Below, piece after piece: positions 7,338-16,242 of a DNA stretch of 64,000 nucleotides. Source of the DNA: an uncultured Alphaproteobacteria bacterium (GTDB lineage: Bacteria; Pseudomonadota; Alphaproteobacteria; RF32; CAG-239); contig CALXTN010000003.1 in NCBI GenBank assembly GCA_944391405.1, forward strand, positions 1-64,000, in the 5' to 3' direction. Within the stretch, counting starts at the first letter, position 1. Each line of letters opens with the position of its first letter. The notes beneath the pieces are model-generated. The model was not told where the DNA came from and made no database searches. It saw only the letters and a list, made by a program, of their open reading frames with translations. The position numbers were made by a program, and so were the translations under genes.

Positions 7338-8868
7338 TATATATCGGTTCCTTATAAAAATATTCCCAAGTATCTGTCTTTGCATTATATCGGCAACGAC
7401 GTTTTACTTGATATTCCGGTTTTAGTATAAATATATTTACAAATGGTGATTGCATATAGTATCTATCCCTGATTGACGTATCTACCCAGTGAACTGGAAC
7501 TTCTATATGTTTCTGCCGAAGTTTTTCATCCCAATATGGTCCGGTATAAATGATACGAGGAAAATCTTTTAGTACAGCTTTATTTAAATTTGGTAATGGT
7601 GCTAGTCCTATCTTATCACCTATTACATCAAGTTGTCCATTTAGGTTCCAATAATAGGTTATATCTTTTGTAAAAATGCCATAAGTCAGCCCGTATCCAT
7701 TTAAAACTGAATCGCATCGGTTTGTTTGTTCTAACACATATTTGGGAGTTACATATCTGAAATAATTTGGTGGTAATTTTTTTTCTGCACAATATAAGCA
7801 AAATACATACACCCCCATCAACGACAAGGCTGCAAAAATATATGCTGTCCAATTCCAGCGATTGATAATCTTGCCTGCAAAACCACCCACCATTATGCCA
7901 TTTAAAATTTGCATTTGATAATAGTAATGTCTGTCTAGAGAAAAGTAGAAAAAGCGTTGTATAGCTTCTGCTAACCATAATAGACATATTATTCTTGAGC
8001 AAGTATTACCTCGGTATAGAAAATATCCTAACGATATAAAAGATATGGCACTTACCACGTAAAATTCTATTTTTGTTTTTTCAACATTTCCACCGTATAC
8101 TTCAGGTATATATAAATTAAAAATATAATTAGAAAGCCAATATTGCTCAAATATATTGTGATAGAATAGCCAACAAAGAAAAATTATACTTCCAGTTATA
8201 GGTAAAATAAGAGCCTTAACAAAATCTTTTTTTTCTATGTTTTTCGCATATAATTGATATATTAACACGGCCCCAACAAACACTAGCAGAAAAATCACTT
8301 TTTGCATAAATAAAAAAGAAATAAACAAACTTAAAAAAGATATAACCAAATTTTTTGTTTGTTTATTTTCCAAATACAGCAGAAGATAATATACTCCCAG
8401 CATAAAGGTAAATACCATATAGTTATCTGGTCGAAAGTCTTCTCCACTAAAGGTGACATAAGATGGAAAAATTGATGCTACACCGATTATGGCTGCATAC
8501 CAATTATTTATCATAAAGCGACGAACCATTAATGCCACTATCCAGAGGCTACCAAACATTACTAATGTGGAAATGATTCTTACAACATCAAATAAAAATA
8601 TATCATACGCCAAATATCCCACTAAGGGCGCAAATAAATACCATAATAACGGATTATGATGTTGAAAAAAATCCAGATACGGAACTTTCCCTATATAAAT
8701 CAACCAAGTTGAATGCATATGCTCTATATCATCTCCTGTTTCAGGCTGATGATTATACAGCACCCAAAATGCCGCACCGACACCAAATAAAATTTGTAGT
8801 ATAAAATATATTTTCGGCAATATGCTTATTACCGTTTTTTGTGCTCTCTCCTCAGTCAGTTCAGACAT
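7327..8868 (-). CDS. polytopic GT-C-like glycosyltransferase (paralogue 1)
   Basis: This 513-aa integral membrane protein has a first helix at about residues 17-38. A loop then carries GDDIEHMHSTWL and FFQHHNPLLWYLFAPLVGY, followed by about nine more helices and a C-terminal soluble domain with TNRCDSVLNGYGL. It is paralogous to the downstream protein, most clearly in the N-terminal loop. By analogy with GT-C enzymes it should move a sugar from a lipid carrier to an envelope acceptor on the periplasmic side. GGGAGG precedes the start. It is the middle gene of a TPR/GT-C/GT-C operon. Family is inferred from motif layout, since no full match can be run here. Confidence 0.7.
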   Translation of the reverse strand: MSELTEERAQKTVISILPKIYFILQILFGVGAAFWVLYNHQPETGDDIEHMHSTWLIYIGKVPYLDFFQHHNPLLWYLFAPLVGYLAYDIFLFDVVRIISTLVMFGSLWIVALMVRRFMINNWYAAIIGVASIFPSYVTFSGEDFRPDNYMVFTFMLGVYYLLLYLENKQTKNLVISFLSLFISFLFMQKVIFLLVFVGAVLIYQLYAKNIEKKDFVKALILPITGSIIFLCWLFYHNIFEQYWLSNYIFNLYIPEVYGGNVEKTKIEFYVVSAISFISLGYFLYRGNTCSRIICLLWLAEAIQRFFYFSLDRHYYYQMQILNGIMVGGFAGKIINRWNWTAYIFAALSLMGVYVFCLYCAEKKLPPNYFRYVTPKYVLEQTNRCDSVLNGYGLTYGIFTKDITYYWNLNGQLDVIGDKIGLAPLPNLNKAVLKDFPRIIYTGPYWDEKLRQKHIEVPVHWVDTSIRDRYYMQSPFVNIFILKPEYQVKRRCRYNAKTDTWEYFYKEPIYNAF

Positions 8869-8908
8869 CCATCCTCCCTTGAGTTTATTATTTTATAAAG
8901 AGTATATC

Positions 8909-9880
8909 TTATGCTTCTTCTGACGAAGTTCCGCTATTTGAAGGGTTATCTTCTGATGGAATTACATCCGGCAGCATACCAATTGCTTTTTTACGCTTCA
9001 ATTTATTTACAAACTTAATAGAGCGTTGAGCATCCCACTTTTTCTTTCCTTCTTCTCTTTGGAAAATATGCTTATATATTTCTATTGCTTGATCAAATTC
9101 TGATAACTTAGTCAAACAAGATGCTAACCCGTCATAAAGTTTATGATGATAACGTCCATCTACTAAATTTTTAGCCTTATTATAGCATTTTAGAGCATCT
9201 TTGAACTTAAACATTTTTTGATATACAAAACCAATACTAATCCATGCTTGGATTTCTGTACTGTCTATATTTAAAATTTTCGTAAAGCACTTCAGAGCCG
9301 AATCGTTATCCCCCATCAACTGATAGGTCACGCCGATACCGTTCCATGCTTTTACATTTGATTTATCTAACGCTAAAACTTTTTTGAAGTACCCGATAGC
9401 CCTTTCATATTGTTTTAATTTTTGTAAAGTAACCGCGATACTAAGTAATGTTTGCGGATGCTTCGGATCTACCTGGTAGGCTTGTTGTAAAACATCAAGA
9501 GCTTCTTTAAATAAGAACATGTGTTGTAAAGCAATAGCCTTACCATTCAAGGCTTCTAAAGATGTCGGATCATTTGCATAAGCTTCCTCAAAGCAAGTAA
9601 TTGCTTCTTTGTAGCGCCCACGCATACTTAATGTTACCCCCTTATTGTTAAGTACTTCCACTGATTTCGGATTGATTGCTAAAGCCTTATCAAAGCATTC
9701 TACAGCTTCTGTGTATTTACTCATCTTCTGATAAGCAAAACCTTTTGAATTTATAGCTTTCCATGAATCGGGCTGTTGAGCCAAAAACTCATCAAACTGA
9801 GCAATCGCTTCTCTACACATTCCTGAATCTAAAAGTTCCTGCCCTCTTTTATAGGCATTATTATCACTTAACTTAACCAT
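8909..9880 (-). CDS. tetratricopeptide-repeat protein
   Basis: This 323-aa soluble protein is built of about eight 34-residue TPRs. Typical units read AWKAINSKGFAYQKMSKYTEA and VEVLNNKGVTLSMRGRYKEA, with the helix-A W/L-G-Y and helix-B A-P pattern. The tail is charged and Ser/Glu-rich. No signal peptide or catalytic domain is present, so it is probably a cytoplasmic scaffold. It is the first gene of an operon with two GT-C-like membrane proteins 40 bases downstream, which suggests a role in organising envelope glycosylation. A consensus promoter lies upstream. Confidence 0.85.
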   Translation of the reverse strand: MVKLSDNNAYKRGQELLDSGMCREAIAQFDEFLAQQPDSWKAINSKGFAYQKMSKYTEAVECFDKALAINPKSVEVLNNKGVTLSMRGRYKEAITCFEEAYANDPTSLEALNGKAIALQHMFLFKEALDVLQQAYQVDPKHPQTLLSIAVTLQKLKQYERAIGYFKKVLALDKSNVKAWNGIGVTYQLMGDNDSALKCFTKILNIDSTEIQAWISIGFVYQKMFKFKDALKCYNKAKNLVDGRYHHKLYDGLASCLTKLSEFDQAIEIYKHIFQREEGKKKWDAQRSIKFVNKLKRKKAIGMLPDVIPSEDNPSNSGTSSEEA

Positions 9881-9920
9881 ATTCTTTCTCTACATAGTTT
9901 TACAAAATAATTCATTGCGC

Positions 9921-9950
9921 ATTATATGGTTACTTTTTTGTCTTTGTCAA
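9921..9950 (-). promoter_or_regulatory. promoter of the TPR/GT-C operon
   Basis: The minus strand reads TTGACA (9945-9950), an 18-bp spacer, then TATAAT (9921-9926), both perfect sigma-70 hexamers. It lies 40 bases before the TPR start codon and is divergent from the first solenoid cassette. Confidence 0.7.
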
Positions 9951-10016
9951 GATAAAAAAACACATAACTTCTGTTCATTAGCCTATTTTCACCTTAAGTT
10001 TTTTAAGCACCAACTG

Positions 10017-10095
10017 TTGACAAAAAATATTTTTGACAATATATTTTGCATCCTTATCATTAACTTTATGTTTCATTATTAAATTTTTTATCATT
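10017..10095 (+). promoter_or_regulatory. cassette A promoter and conserved leader with mini-ORF
   Basis: TTGACA (10017-10022), 17-bp spacer, TATATT (10040-10045), then an AT-rich leader. At 10068-10082 the leader holds a complete tiny ORF, ATG-TTT-CAT-TAT-TAA (MFHY). The main ATG is at 10096 and has no Shine-Dalgarno. The same layout recurs before four other cassettes, at 11.9, 13.8, 15.7 and 16.8 kb. Confidence 0.7.
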
Positions 10096-11877
10096 ATGGA
10101 AAAAACAAACATTTGCAAACTTTCTTTTTGGAAGAAACATGCTCTGTTGCGTCAATTGAAAAAAAATCCAGCTTCCGTTCCTCTACAGTATCAAGCAGCT
10201 TTATTGGATGCGGTATCAACAAAGACTTTTAAGAATTACTATTCTGATTTTTCTAAGTTCGCACCTGAAGCTTTTGATGTTCTTTTGGAACCGCGTAACA
10301 AAGAGAAATTTAAGTATTGTAAATTCTTGAACTTTGAGCCAACTCAACTTGCTCAAGAATTTGTTCAAAAAGGAACTGATGAACAGGTGCTTGATGTGTT
10401 GGAAACCCACTGTTGCACATTGGGGCATGTTCTTTTGGAGCGTTCTTCTGAATTGTTTGAAAGATATGTCCGCCGAATGGAAACCATTCCTTTAAATTTA
10501 TGGAAGGAAATCATCAAACAAAAACGGGAAGATTTGATTTTGATGTTTCTTAAATTCAGAAACCAAGATAATGTCTTATCCGAACAGTATGTGAATGCTC
10601 TTTTTGATTCTGCTTTGGAGAAGGGAATTCAGGCTTACTTGGAACAAAATTCTGTTTTTGGATTATCCAGAGTGAGCTTGTATATATTGAAATCAGGCGA
10701 TTTTACCCTTTGCAAAAAGTTGCTTGAAAATAATCCATTAACATCTGCTGCAGAATATAATCAGTTGTTTAAGCTTAATCAACCGGAGCTTATTTTGATA
10801 CTAGTCCAAAAAATGCTTCAGGCTGATGAAGATATTGCTTATGAGGTTCCAGTTGATTTTGAGGTTGCTCTTATTGATAGCGGTGCCACAGAAGCCATTA
10901 AGCTTTATATGCAAAAAAATGAACTTGATTATGGAGCTACTTTCTGTCTCTTTGAAACCGGAAATGAGGAACTTATACGTTTCTATTTGGAATCAGATCA
11001 CTTTAAGGAGTGTCAAAAATTTCCAGTTGATGCGGCGGCTATGTGTCTTTTTTCCGGAAACAACACCAGTCTGCAATGGTGCTACAAAAGTAAATTCGGT
11101 CTGCCTTATCAGTTGGAACGTCAGTTGATAGTTTCTCAACAGGATGCTCTATCTGACTATATCTGCGCTTATGAGCTATATCCTTTGAATGCGGCACTGT
11201 TAATGGAAAAAGGACCTATTGACGATGCGATTGCATATTTCCAAAAGTATCCGTTACCGAGTATTGCAGAGGTTGCTTTGTTCAAAAACAGTAGCGACAA
11301 TTTGCGCAAAGCGTACATTGATTTTTTGCTCGAAAAGCAAACTCTTGTTTGTGAAGCTGCGGAAAAGTATTTTGTTAAATTTGCTCCTCAAAAGAAATTG
11401 ATGACTTATTTGCAAAATAATGCTCAATCTCCTCTTAAAAGTGTGGATGGTGAAATTGCTTTGTTAAAGCGAGAGGATGCTGAGTTGTGCCATTTTTATG
11501 TTAAAAAATTTGGTTTTAAAACTCAAGCGCTTGTTTCTTTCATTCAATGCGGTTCGGTTGATTTTATCAAATCTATTTTCGAAAATTATCTGCTGCCAGA
11601 CGAAGTTTTAAGCGCCTTGATTGACAGCGGCAGAAACTCTTTGATGATTAAATTCTTCAAAGAATCTGACTTGGATAAAGAACTAGAACTCAAACTAATC
11701 CATTCCGATTTTTCTAAAAACGAAAAGGCCGTTTGTTTCTATCTGGATAAGTATGATTTGCTTGATGATAATGAAGTTGAGTTAATTAAACTCAACAACA
11801 AAAAAATGATTGAGGTATATTTGGCCAAACATTCTCTTTCAGAGAAAGCAACACAATTATATGCCTCTATGTATTAG
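10096..11877 (+). CDS. solenoid repeat protein A (593 aa, unrecognised family)
   Basis: I do not recognise this family. The 593-aa protein has no signal peptide or membrane segment and appears entirely helical. It is built of degenerate units of about 30-34 residues with the pattern LI-x(4-5)-LI-x-x-YL-x-K-x-x-L. The end of the protein, with ELIKLNNKKMIEVYLAKHSL, shows one unit clearly. This suggests an alpha-solenoid binding scaffold. ATG 10096 is chosen because paralogues start at the same point of the conserved leader, although the frame is open upstream to 10033. Its length is within two residues of proteins B and C. It is monocistronic: own promoter, own terminator. Function is unknown. 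Confidence 0.75.
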   Translation: MEKTNICKLSFWKKHALLRQLKKNPASVPLQYQAALLDAVSTKTFKNYYSDFSKFAPEAFDVLLEPRNKEKFKYCKFLNFEPTQLAQEFVQKGTDEQVLDVLETHCCTLGHVLLERSSELFERYVRRMETIPLNLWKEIIKQKREDLILMFLKFRNQDNVLSEQYVNALFDSALEKGIQAYLEQNSVFGLSRVSLYILKSGDFTLCKKLLENNPLTSAAEYNQLFKLNQPELILILVQKMLQADEDIAYEVPVDFEVALIDSGATEAIKLYMQKNELDYGATFCLFETGNEELIRFYLESDHFKECQKFPVDAAAMCLFSGNNTSLQWCYKSKFGLPYQLERQLIVSQQDALSDYICAYELYPLNAALLMEKGPIDDAIAYFQKYPLPSIAEVALFKNSSDNLRKAYIDFLLEKQTLVCEAAEKYFVKFAPQKKLMTYLQNNAQSPLKSVDGEIALLKREDAELCHFYVKKFGFKTQALVSFIQCGSVDFIKSIFENYLLPDEVLSALIDSGRNSLMIKFFKESDLDKELELKLIHSDFSKNEKAVCFYLDKYDLLDDNEVELIKLNNKKMIEVYLAKHSLSEKATQLYASMY

Positions 11878-11894
11878 CCTTTGCAACTTATTCA

Positions 11895-11927
11895 AACTGC
11901 TTCCGATTTTTCGGAGGCAGTTTTTTG
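11895..11927 (+). terminator. terminator of cassette A
   Basis: A 12-bp stem (11895-11906 with 11911-11922, one T-G pair) is followed by T6. The -35 of cassette B begins immediately after it at 11928. Confidence 0.8.
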
Positions 11928-12002
11928 TTGACTCAAATGTTTTTTGGTTTACGATTTGTTTAAATTATTAATTTTATGTCTTACTATTAATTTTTATTTA
12001 TT
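11928..12002 (+). promoter_or_regulatory. cassette B promoter and conserved leader with mini-ORF
   Basis: TTGACT (11928-11933), 17 bp, weak -10 ACGATT (11951-11956), then the family leader. The mini-ORF at 11976-11990 reads ATG-TCT-TAC-TAT-TAA (MSYY). The main ATG follows at 12003, 12 bases after the TAA, without a Shine-Dalgarno. Confidence 0.65.
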
Positions 12003-13778
12003 ATGCGTACCAATCAATTAAAAACGCCTTCTCTCCTAGAAACTTGGAGACAGGTCTTGCTTTTTCTGATTTTTCACAAAGAAATTGCTCCTCAATATCA
12101 TTCTCAAATGGTTTTGCTCCATGGTTGTTCAAAGAAATCTCTTTTTCTGTATGTGAAAAATTTTCCGCTAACGGATGAAGCTTTGATGCTATTGTTTCAA
12201 AAAGCTGATAAAGGCTTTCTTCAAAAATTTTTATCTCATTATTTTTGGGATTTTCCACAAAATGGCGAACAAATTCTTTTAGACAGATTTGGGCTCGATT
12301 TTCTGATAGACAATTTAAAATGGACGTTGTCTACAAAAACAGAGTTAAATTTACTGCAACTGGAAAATGCTGAGCTGATTGGAAAATACACTAATCAATG
12401 TACTTTTACTCCTGAGGCAGAGTTGGAATTTTTTAAGAAACCTTTTCCTGATTTACAGAAAGCTTATGCCGAAAAAAATGATTTATGTGATAAAACAGAG
12501 AATTTTTTACTTGAAACGAAAAACTTTGAATTGCTATCTATTCATCTTATTAAATTTGGTTTGAAGGATGATGTGGTTGAAACTTTTTATCGTAACGCTC
12601 CTGATGATTTGGTTTTGACATACTTAAGTGAAGTATCCAGTTATCCTTCCGATAAAGAGTTTAAAACTCTTTTATCCAGATCCATTACAGATTTTATCAA
12701 ACAAATTGTCTTAAGATTTGATGATATAAATTACCGTCATTTAAAGATGTTGTTAAAATCTAAACGCTCCAATTTAGTGAGAGCATATTTGGAACAAAAA
12801 GCTGAACAAAAATCTTCTCTATCCAATACGGTTTGGAGAAGTTTGTTTGATGTTCCTGATTTTGAGGTTCCCCTTCAATTTGCCTTAAAGCATTTTGATT
12901 TGCCTGAGGAATTTGAGGTCCGCTTATTTAAAGCGCAACTTTTGGATTTATTGGAATACTATACTCAAAATCATGCTTTTCAAAATTGGGGATTTCCGAT
13001 GTTGCTTGCTTTAGGTAAACGAGATCTTTTGTTGAACTATTTGACTTTTCATCAACTTTCTTGGGGAGATGAGTGCTTGTTAATTGAGCAAAATGACAAA
13101 GAACTAATTGATTGTTATCTTAAGAAACATTCCTTTAGTTCGTATGCTCAAGCGATTAGAATAAAAACTGCAGGCTTTTCAAATGCTCTGGCTATTGTCA
13201 AAACGCTTGATAAGTTTGACGACTTTATTCTTGATGCTTTATTTTATCATAATGAAGAAGAGTTGTGGGAAGTTTATCTCTCTCATTGTAACTACCATTT
13301 TAGAGAAGATTTGTTAATTAAATTTTTTGAACGTGCCAATGTTGATGTGATTATCAACTACCTTTCTTATTATTTAATTGACGGAAAACTTTCTTTGAAA
13401 TTGGCTAACAACAAATTAGAAGATGAACTCTATTTCACGTTGTACAAACGACAAAATGAAAAGATTACAGGCTTTTTGTTACAACACTCATCTCTTATAT
13501 CTATTCGTGATTGTTGGTTTATTCGTTATGCTTCTTATGATTTTATCAAGCAATTCTTAGAGAATTTGTTTGATAAGAATATTGAGCTTTCCGCTGAGGC
13601 TGAAAAAGAATTAATTTGCAGAAAATATGAAGATTTATTGCAGCTTTATTTCGCTCATTATTCTTTGTACCAAGAAAATCTTGTTTTTCTAGCGCATTTG
13701 CTTTCTCCGGAACTTATGAGAGATTATCTCTTAAGCCATAGAGAAGACAAAGACTTAATTCAAAAACTGTTATCTTAG
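12003..13778 (+). CDS. solenoid repeat protein B (591 aa, unrecognised family)
   Basis: This is a paralogue of the flanking proteins. At 591 aa it has no signal peptide, is all helical, and has repeated 30-34-residue units. Examples are ELNLLQLENAELIGKYTNQ and KELIDCYLKKHSFSSYAQA. Its first 130 residues align with protein C: both have HGCSKKSLFLY / RGCSKKALALY near residue 40 and RFGLDFLI / KFGFDVLL near residue 100. The N-terminal portion is thus a shared family signature, while the C-terminal repeats have diverged more. No enzymatic motif is visible. Translation must start without a Shine-Dalgarno. Confidence 0.75.
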   Translation: MRTNQLKTPSLLETWRQVLLFLIFHKEIAPQYHSQMVLLHGCSKKSLFLYVKNFPLTDEALMLLFQKADKGFLQKFLSHYFWDFPQNGEQILLDRFGLDFLIDNLKWTLSTKTELNLLQLENAELIGKYTNQCTFTPEAELEFFKKPFPDLQKAYAEKNDLCDKTENFLLETKNFELLSIHLIKFGLKDDVVETFYRNAPDDLVLTYLSEVSSYPSDKEFKTLLSRSITDFIKQIVLRFDDINYRHLKMLLKSKRSNLVRAYLEQKAEQKSSLSNTVWRSLFDVPDFEVPLQFALKHFDLPEEFEVRLFKAQLLDLLEYYTQNHAFQNWGFPMLLALGKRDLLLNYLTFHQLSWGDECLLIEQNDKELIDCYLKKHSFSSYAQAIRIKTAGFSNALAIVKTLDKFDDFILDALFYHNEEELWEVYLSHCNYHFREDLLIKFFERANVDVIINYLSYYLIDGKLSLKLANNKLEDELYFTLYKRQNEKITGFLLQHSSLISIRDCWFIRYASYDFIKQFLENLFDKNIELSAEAEKELICRKYEDLLQLYFAHYSLYQENLVFLAHLLSPELMRDYLLSHREDKDLIQKLLS

Positions 13779-13788
13779 TTTCTTAACT

Positions 13789-13818
13789 GCCTTTCCTACT
13801 TTGAGGAAAGGCTTTTTT
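13789..13818 (+). terminator. terminator of cassette B
   Basis: Perfect 9-bp stem (13789-13797 with 13804-13812) followed by T6, 10 bases after the stop codon. Confidence 0.8.
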
Positions 13819-13830
13819 ATTTTCCTTTTA

Positions 13831-13905
13831 TTGACAAAAAATTTTTTTTAGTTTAGGCTTACCGTACTTTTATAATTTTATGTTTCACTATTAATTTTTA
13901 TCATT
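13831..13905 (+). promoter_or_regulatory. cassette C promoter and conserved leader with mini-ORF
   Basis: TTGACA (13831-13836), 17 bp, TAGGCT (13854-13859). Mini-ORF at 13880-13894 reads ATG-TTT-CAC-TAT-TAA (MFHY); compared with cassette A the His codon differs (CAC for CAT). The main ATG is at 13906, 11 bases after the TAA. Confidence 0.65.
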
Positions 13906-15684
13906 ATGGGAAAAGAAGTTAAAAGGTCTTCTGTTTGGGCAACCAGACTTGAAGTATGGAAATTTTTGCGAATGTATCAAAAAGATCAGTATTATGAAAT
14001 TGATCCCAAACATCATTTGAATATGATGGAACTAAGAGGTTGTTCTAAAAAGGCACTCGCTCTGTATTTAGAATGTAATCATGCAATCTCCGAGGATGTT
14101 ATTCTGTTTTTATTGAAAAAGAAAAATACGGAGATGCTTCAATTCTGGGCTGAACATGCAAAAAATGTTTCTCTATCTCCAGAAACTGAGAAAGCTGTTG
14201 TGGCAAAATTTGGTTTTGATGTATTGCTTAAAAACAATATTCATCTATCAGAGAAATCTACATTAAAATTTTTGCAGGGAAAGAACTTGTCGCGTCTTCC
14301 TACGTCGTATTTACGTTGTTTGACATTTTCACCAAACACAGAAGAAACTCTGCTTACGTTGAAAAATTCAGAACTTGCTTGTTCCTATCTTTGTGAGCAC
14401 AAGGTTAATGACTGTAATCAGCATCTCATTCTTCTTTATGATGATCCTGATGTGTATAAAGCTTTTGCGCGACATAATTCCTTTGAAGATATATTGGAGG
14501 ATATTATTAAGACAAAATCTTTGGAAATTTCCAAAATTGCTTTGTTGAATACACCGGATCTACCTGTTGAAATTGAGAAAATTTTGGTTGATACTAATAA
14601 CTTACCTCTATTAGAGTTTTGTATTAATCATATTAAATTTTCTGATGAACTCATTGATTATTTAGCACAGCACGCATCTGATGAAGTTTTTGAAACTTAT
14701 GCCAGACATGAAGATTTCTCTGATATAGACAGTCGTGATAGCGTTTATCAAAGGCTTTTTGAACCTAGGCATTTAGAACTTCTTAAAGAACATTTACAGG
14801 AATATAATGTTCCCGGTAAATTTGAAATTCGTTTGCTTGAAAGTGGCAATAAAGATTTGATTGATCTTTATTTTCAAGATAGTTTTGAACTCTCTCCTGA
14901 AGCAAAAGCTTGGCTTATGGAACACCAACAATCTGAGCATGCCGCAAAATTGCTTGATCATGTTGATAATTTGGGCTATTTAGGAGAAATTTCCTTATTT
15001 AAATCCGGTGATGATGTGAAAATCAAACATTACATTAATTCTCACTCTCTTAATATTATCTCTGATGCCGCTTTGTTTAAATTTGCTTCTTCTCAGCTAT
15101 TAAAAGAGCATTTAAATTCGTGGGTTCCCAGTGATTTAGCTCAAATAGCTCTCATTAAGAGACATGATTTGGAACTTTTAAAACTTCTTTGGACTGATGA
15201 CTTTGAGTTTGATGATGTTCCTTTGAGAATTTTCTTAAACGAAGCTGATGATGATACAATCTTGATGTATCTTCAATATTTGGCGGCTAACTATGAAGAT
15301 TTTTCTCTTGGTTCTGATTCTGACGAGTCCGAGAATTCTTTGCCTCTAAGCGAAATTTTGCATCAAAGACACTTGGATAAATCCGCAATGTTCTTTGTTT
15401 CAAACACTTCTCTTACAGAAGCTGATGAATGTGCTTTGGCTGCTTATGGCTCAAAAGAAGTTATTCAAACTTATCTTAAGGAACATGATTTGTGTTCAGA
15501 AGCTGAAAAATTATTGCTTTGTCGTGGAGATATAGAGCTTGTTCGGCAATATATTTCTGAGAACGAACTTTATAGCGATAATGAACAATATCTATTTGTT
15601 TTTGATGATTGGGATTTGATAAACTTCTATCAGGAAAAACACAGTTTTTCTGACAGCGATGTTACTGAAGCTCTGGATAATTAA
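13906..15684 (+). CDS. solenoid repeat protein C (592 aa, unrecognised family)
   Basis: This 592-aa protein is predicted entirely helical. It aligns with protein B from the start (W, then GCSKK-A-L-x-L-Y) and carries the same approximately 32-residue units, for example FEIRLLESGNKDLIDLYFQDSF and EKLLLCRGDIELVRQYISENEL. A Ser/Asp/Glu-rich stretch near residues 470-482 (SDSDESENS) interrupts the repeats. No signal peptide, membrane segment or catalytic motif is seen. It is monocistronic with its own terminator. The near-identical length to A and B argues for a selected architecture. Function is unknown; protein-protein scaffolding is only a guess. Confidence 0.75.
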   Translation: MGKEVKRSSVWATRLEVWKFLRMYQKDQYYEIDPKHHLNMMELRGCSKKALALYLECNHAISEDVILFLLKKKNTEMLQFWAEHAKNVSLSPETEKAVVAKFGFDVLLKNNIHLSEKSTLKFLQGKNLSRLPTSYLRCLTFSPNTEETLLTLKNSELACSYLCEHKVNDCNQHLILLYDDPDVYKAFARHNSFEDILEDIIKTKSLEISKIALLNTPDLPVEIEKILVDTNNLPLLEFCINHIKFSDELIDYLAQHASDEVFETYARHEDFSDIDSRDSVYQRLFEPRHLELLKEHLQEYNVPGKFEIRLLESGNKDLIDLYFQDSFELSPEAKAWLMEHQQSEHAAKLLDHVDNLGYLGEISLFKSGDDVKIKHYINSHSLNIISDAALFKFASSQLLKEHLNSWVPSDLAQIALIKRHDLELLKLLWTDDFEFDDVPLRIFLNEADDDTILMYLQYLAANYEDFSLGSDSDESENSLPLSEILHQRHLDKSAMFFVSNTSLTEADECALAAYGSKEVIQTYLKEHDLCSEAEKLLLCRGDIELVRQYISENELYSDNEQYLFVFDDWDLINFYQEKHSFSDSDVTEALDN

Positions 15685-15696
15685 ACTTCTTTTTTT

Positions 15697-15730
15697 AAAG
15701 ACTCCCCCTTTATTGGTGGGAGTCTTTTTT
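15697..15730 (+). terminator. terminator of cassette C
   Basis: Perfect 10-bp stem (15697-15706 with 15718-15727) ending in a T-run. The first T of the cassette D -35 box (15730) is the last base of that run. Confidence 0.8.
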
Positions 15731-15806
15731 TGACAATATTCCTTTTTCTCACTACTCTTTTGCGCAGTTAAGTAATTTTATGTTTCATCATTAAAATTTT
15801 ATATCT
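15730..15806 (+). promoter_or_regulatory. cassette D promoter and conserved leader with mini-ORF
   Basis: TTGACA (15730-15735), 17 bp, TACTCT (15753-15758). The mini-ORF at 15780-15794 reads ATG-TTT-CAT-CAT-TAA (MFHH). The leader is well kept although the gene behind it is broken. Confidence 0.6.
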
Positions 15807-16184
15807 ATGGAAGAAAAAGTCTGTTCGGAAAGAACGTGGTTATTGAAAAAAGCTAAATGGGCTATTCGCAAATCTTATTGACTAAATTCTCATTTGCCAG
15901 TTAAATATCATTTTATTTTAGTTAATCTGTAATGTTGCTCTTTACATTGTTATGTCTGCAAGATTGTTCATTATTTCCTGAAGCAGAGATGCTTTTGTAT
16001 GATAAATAGCAAATATCTGCCCTGAATTTCTCAAAGAATACATTGGTACACATAGTGCTACAAATTTCCTATTGTTTAAGCAGATTCTGAGGATAAAGAT
16101 TTGATCAAAATGCATTACTTAAAGTATGGTTTGAATGACGAGGTTATTGTTTTTCTGGCAAGTTTTAATTATTTAGGTATTTGA
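15807..16184 (+). pseudogene. decayed solenoid repeat gene (cassette D)
   Basis: ATG 15807 opens a frame that stops after 24 codons at 15881. Family-like fragments continue in other frames. PEAEMLLYDK (15977-16006, other frame) matches the TDEALMLLFQK region of protein B. EDKDLIKMHYLKYGLNDEV (from 16089, back in the first frame) matches the LLSIHLIKFGLKDDV region of B. In B these two landmarks are about 360 bp apart; here they are about 110 bp apart, so an internal deletion accompanied stops and frameshifts. The C-terminal two thirds are missing. The cassette promoter, leader and terminator remain. Confidence 0.75.
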
Positions 16185-16199
16185 GATTTGGCAACTTTT

Positions 16200-16226
16200 A
16201 AAGCCCCGATTTCTCGGGGCTTTTTT
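16200..16226 (+). terminator. terminator of cassette D
   Basis: Perfect 9-bp GC-rich stem (16201-16209 with 16214-16222) followed by T residues. Confidence 0.8.
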
Positions 16227-16242
16227 ATTGAGCTTTTTATAG

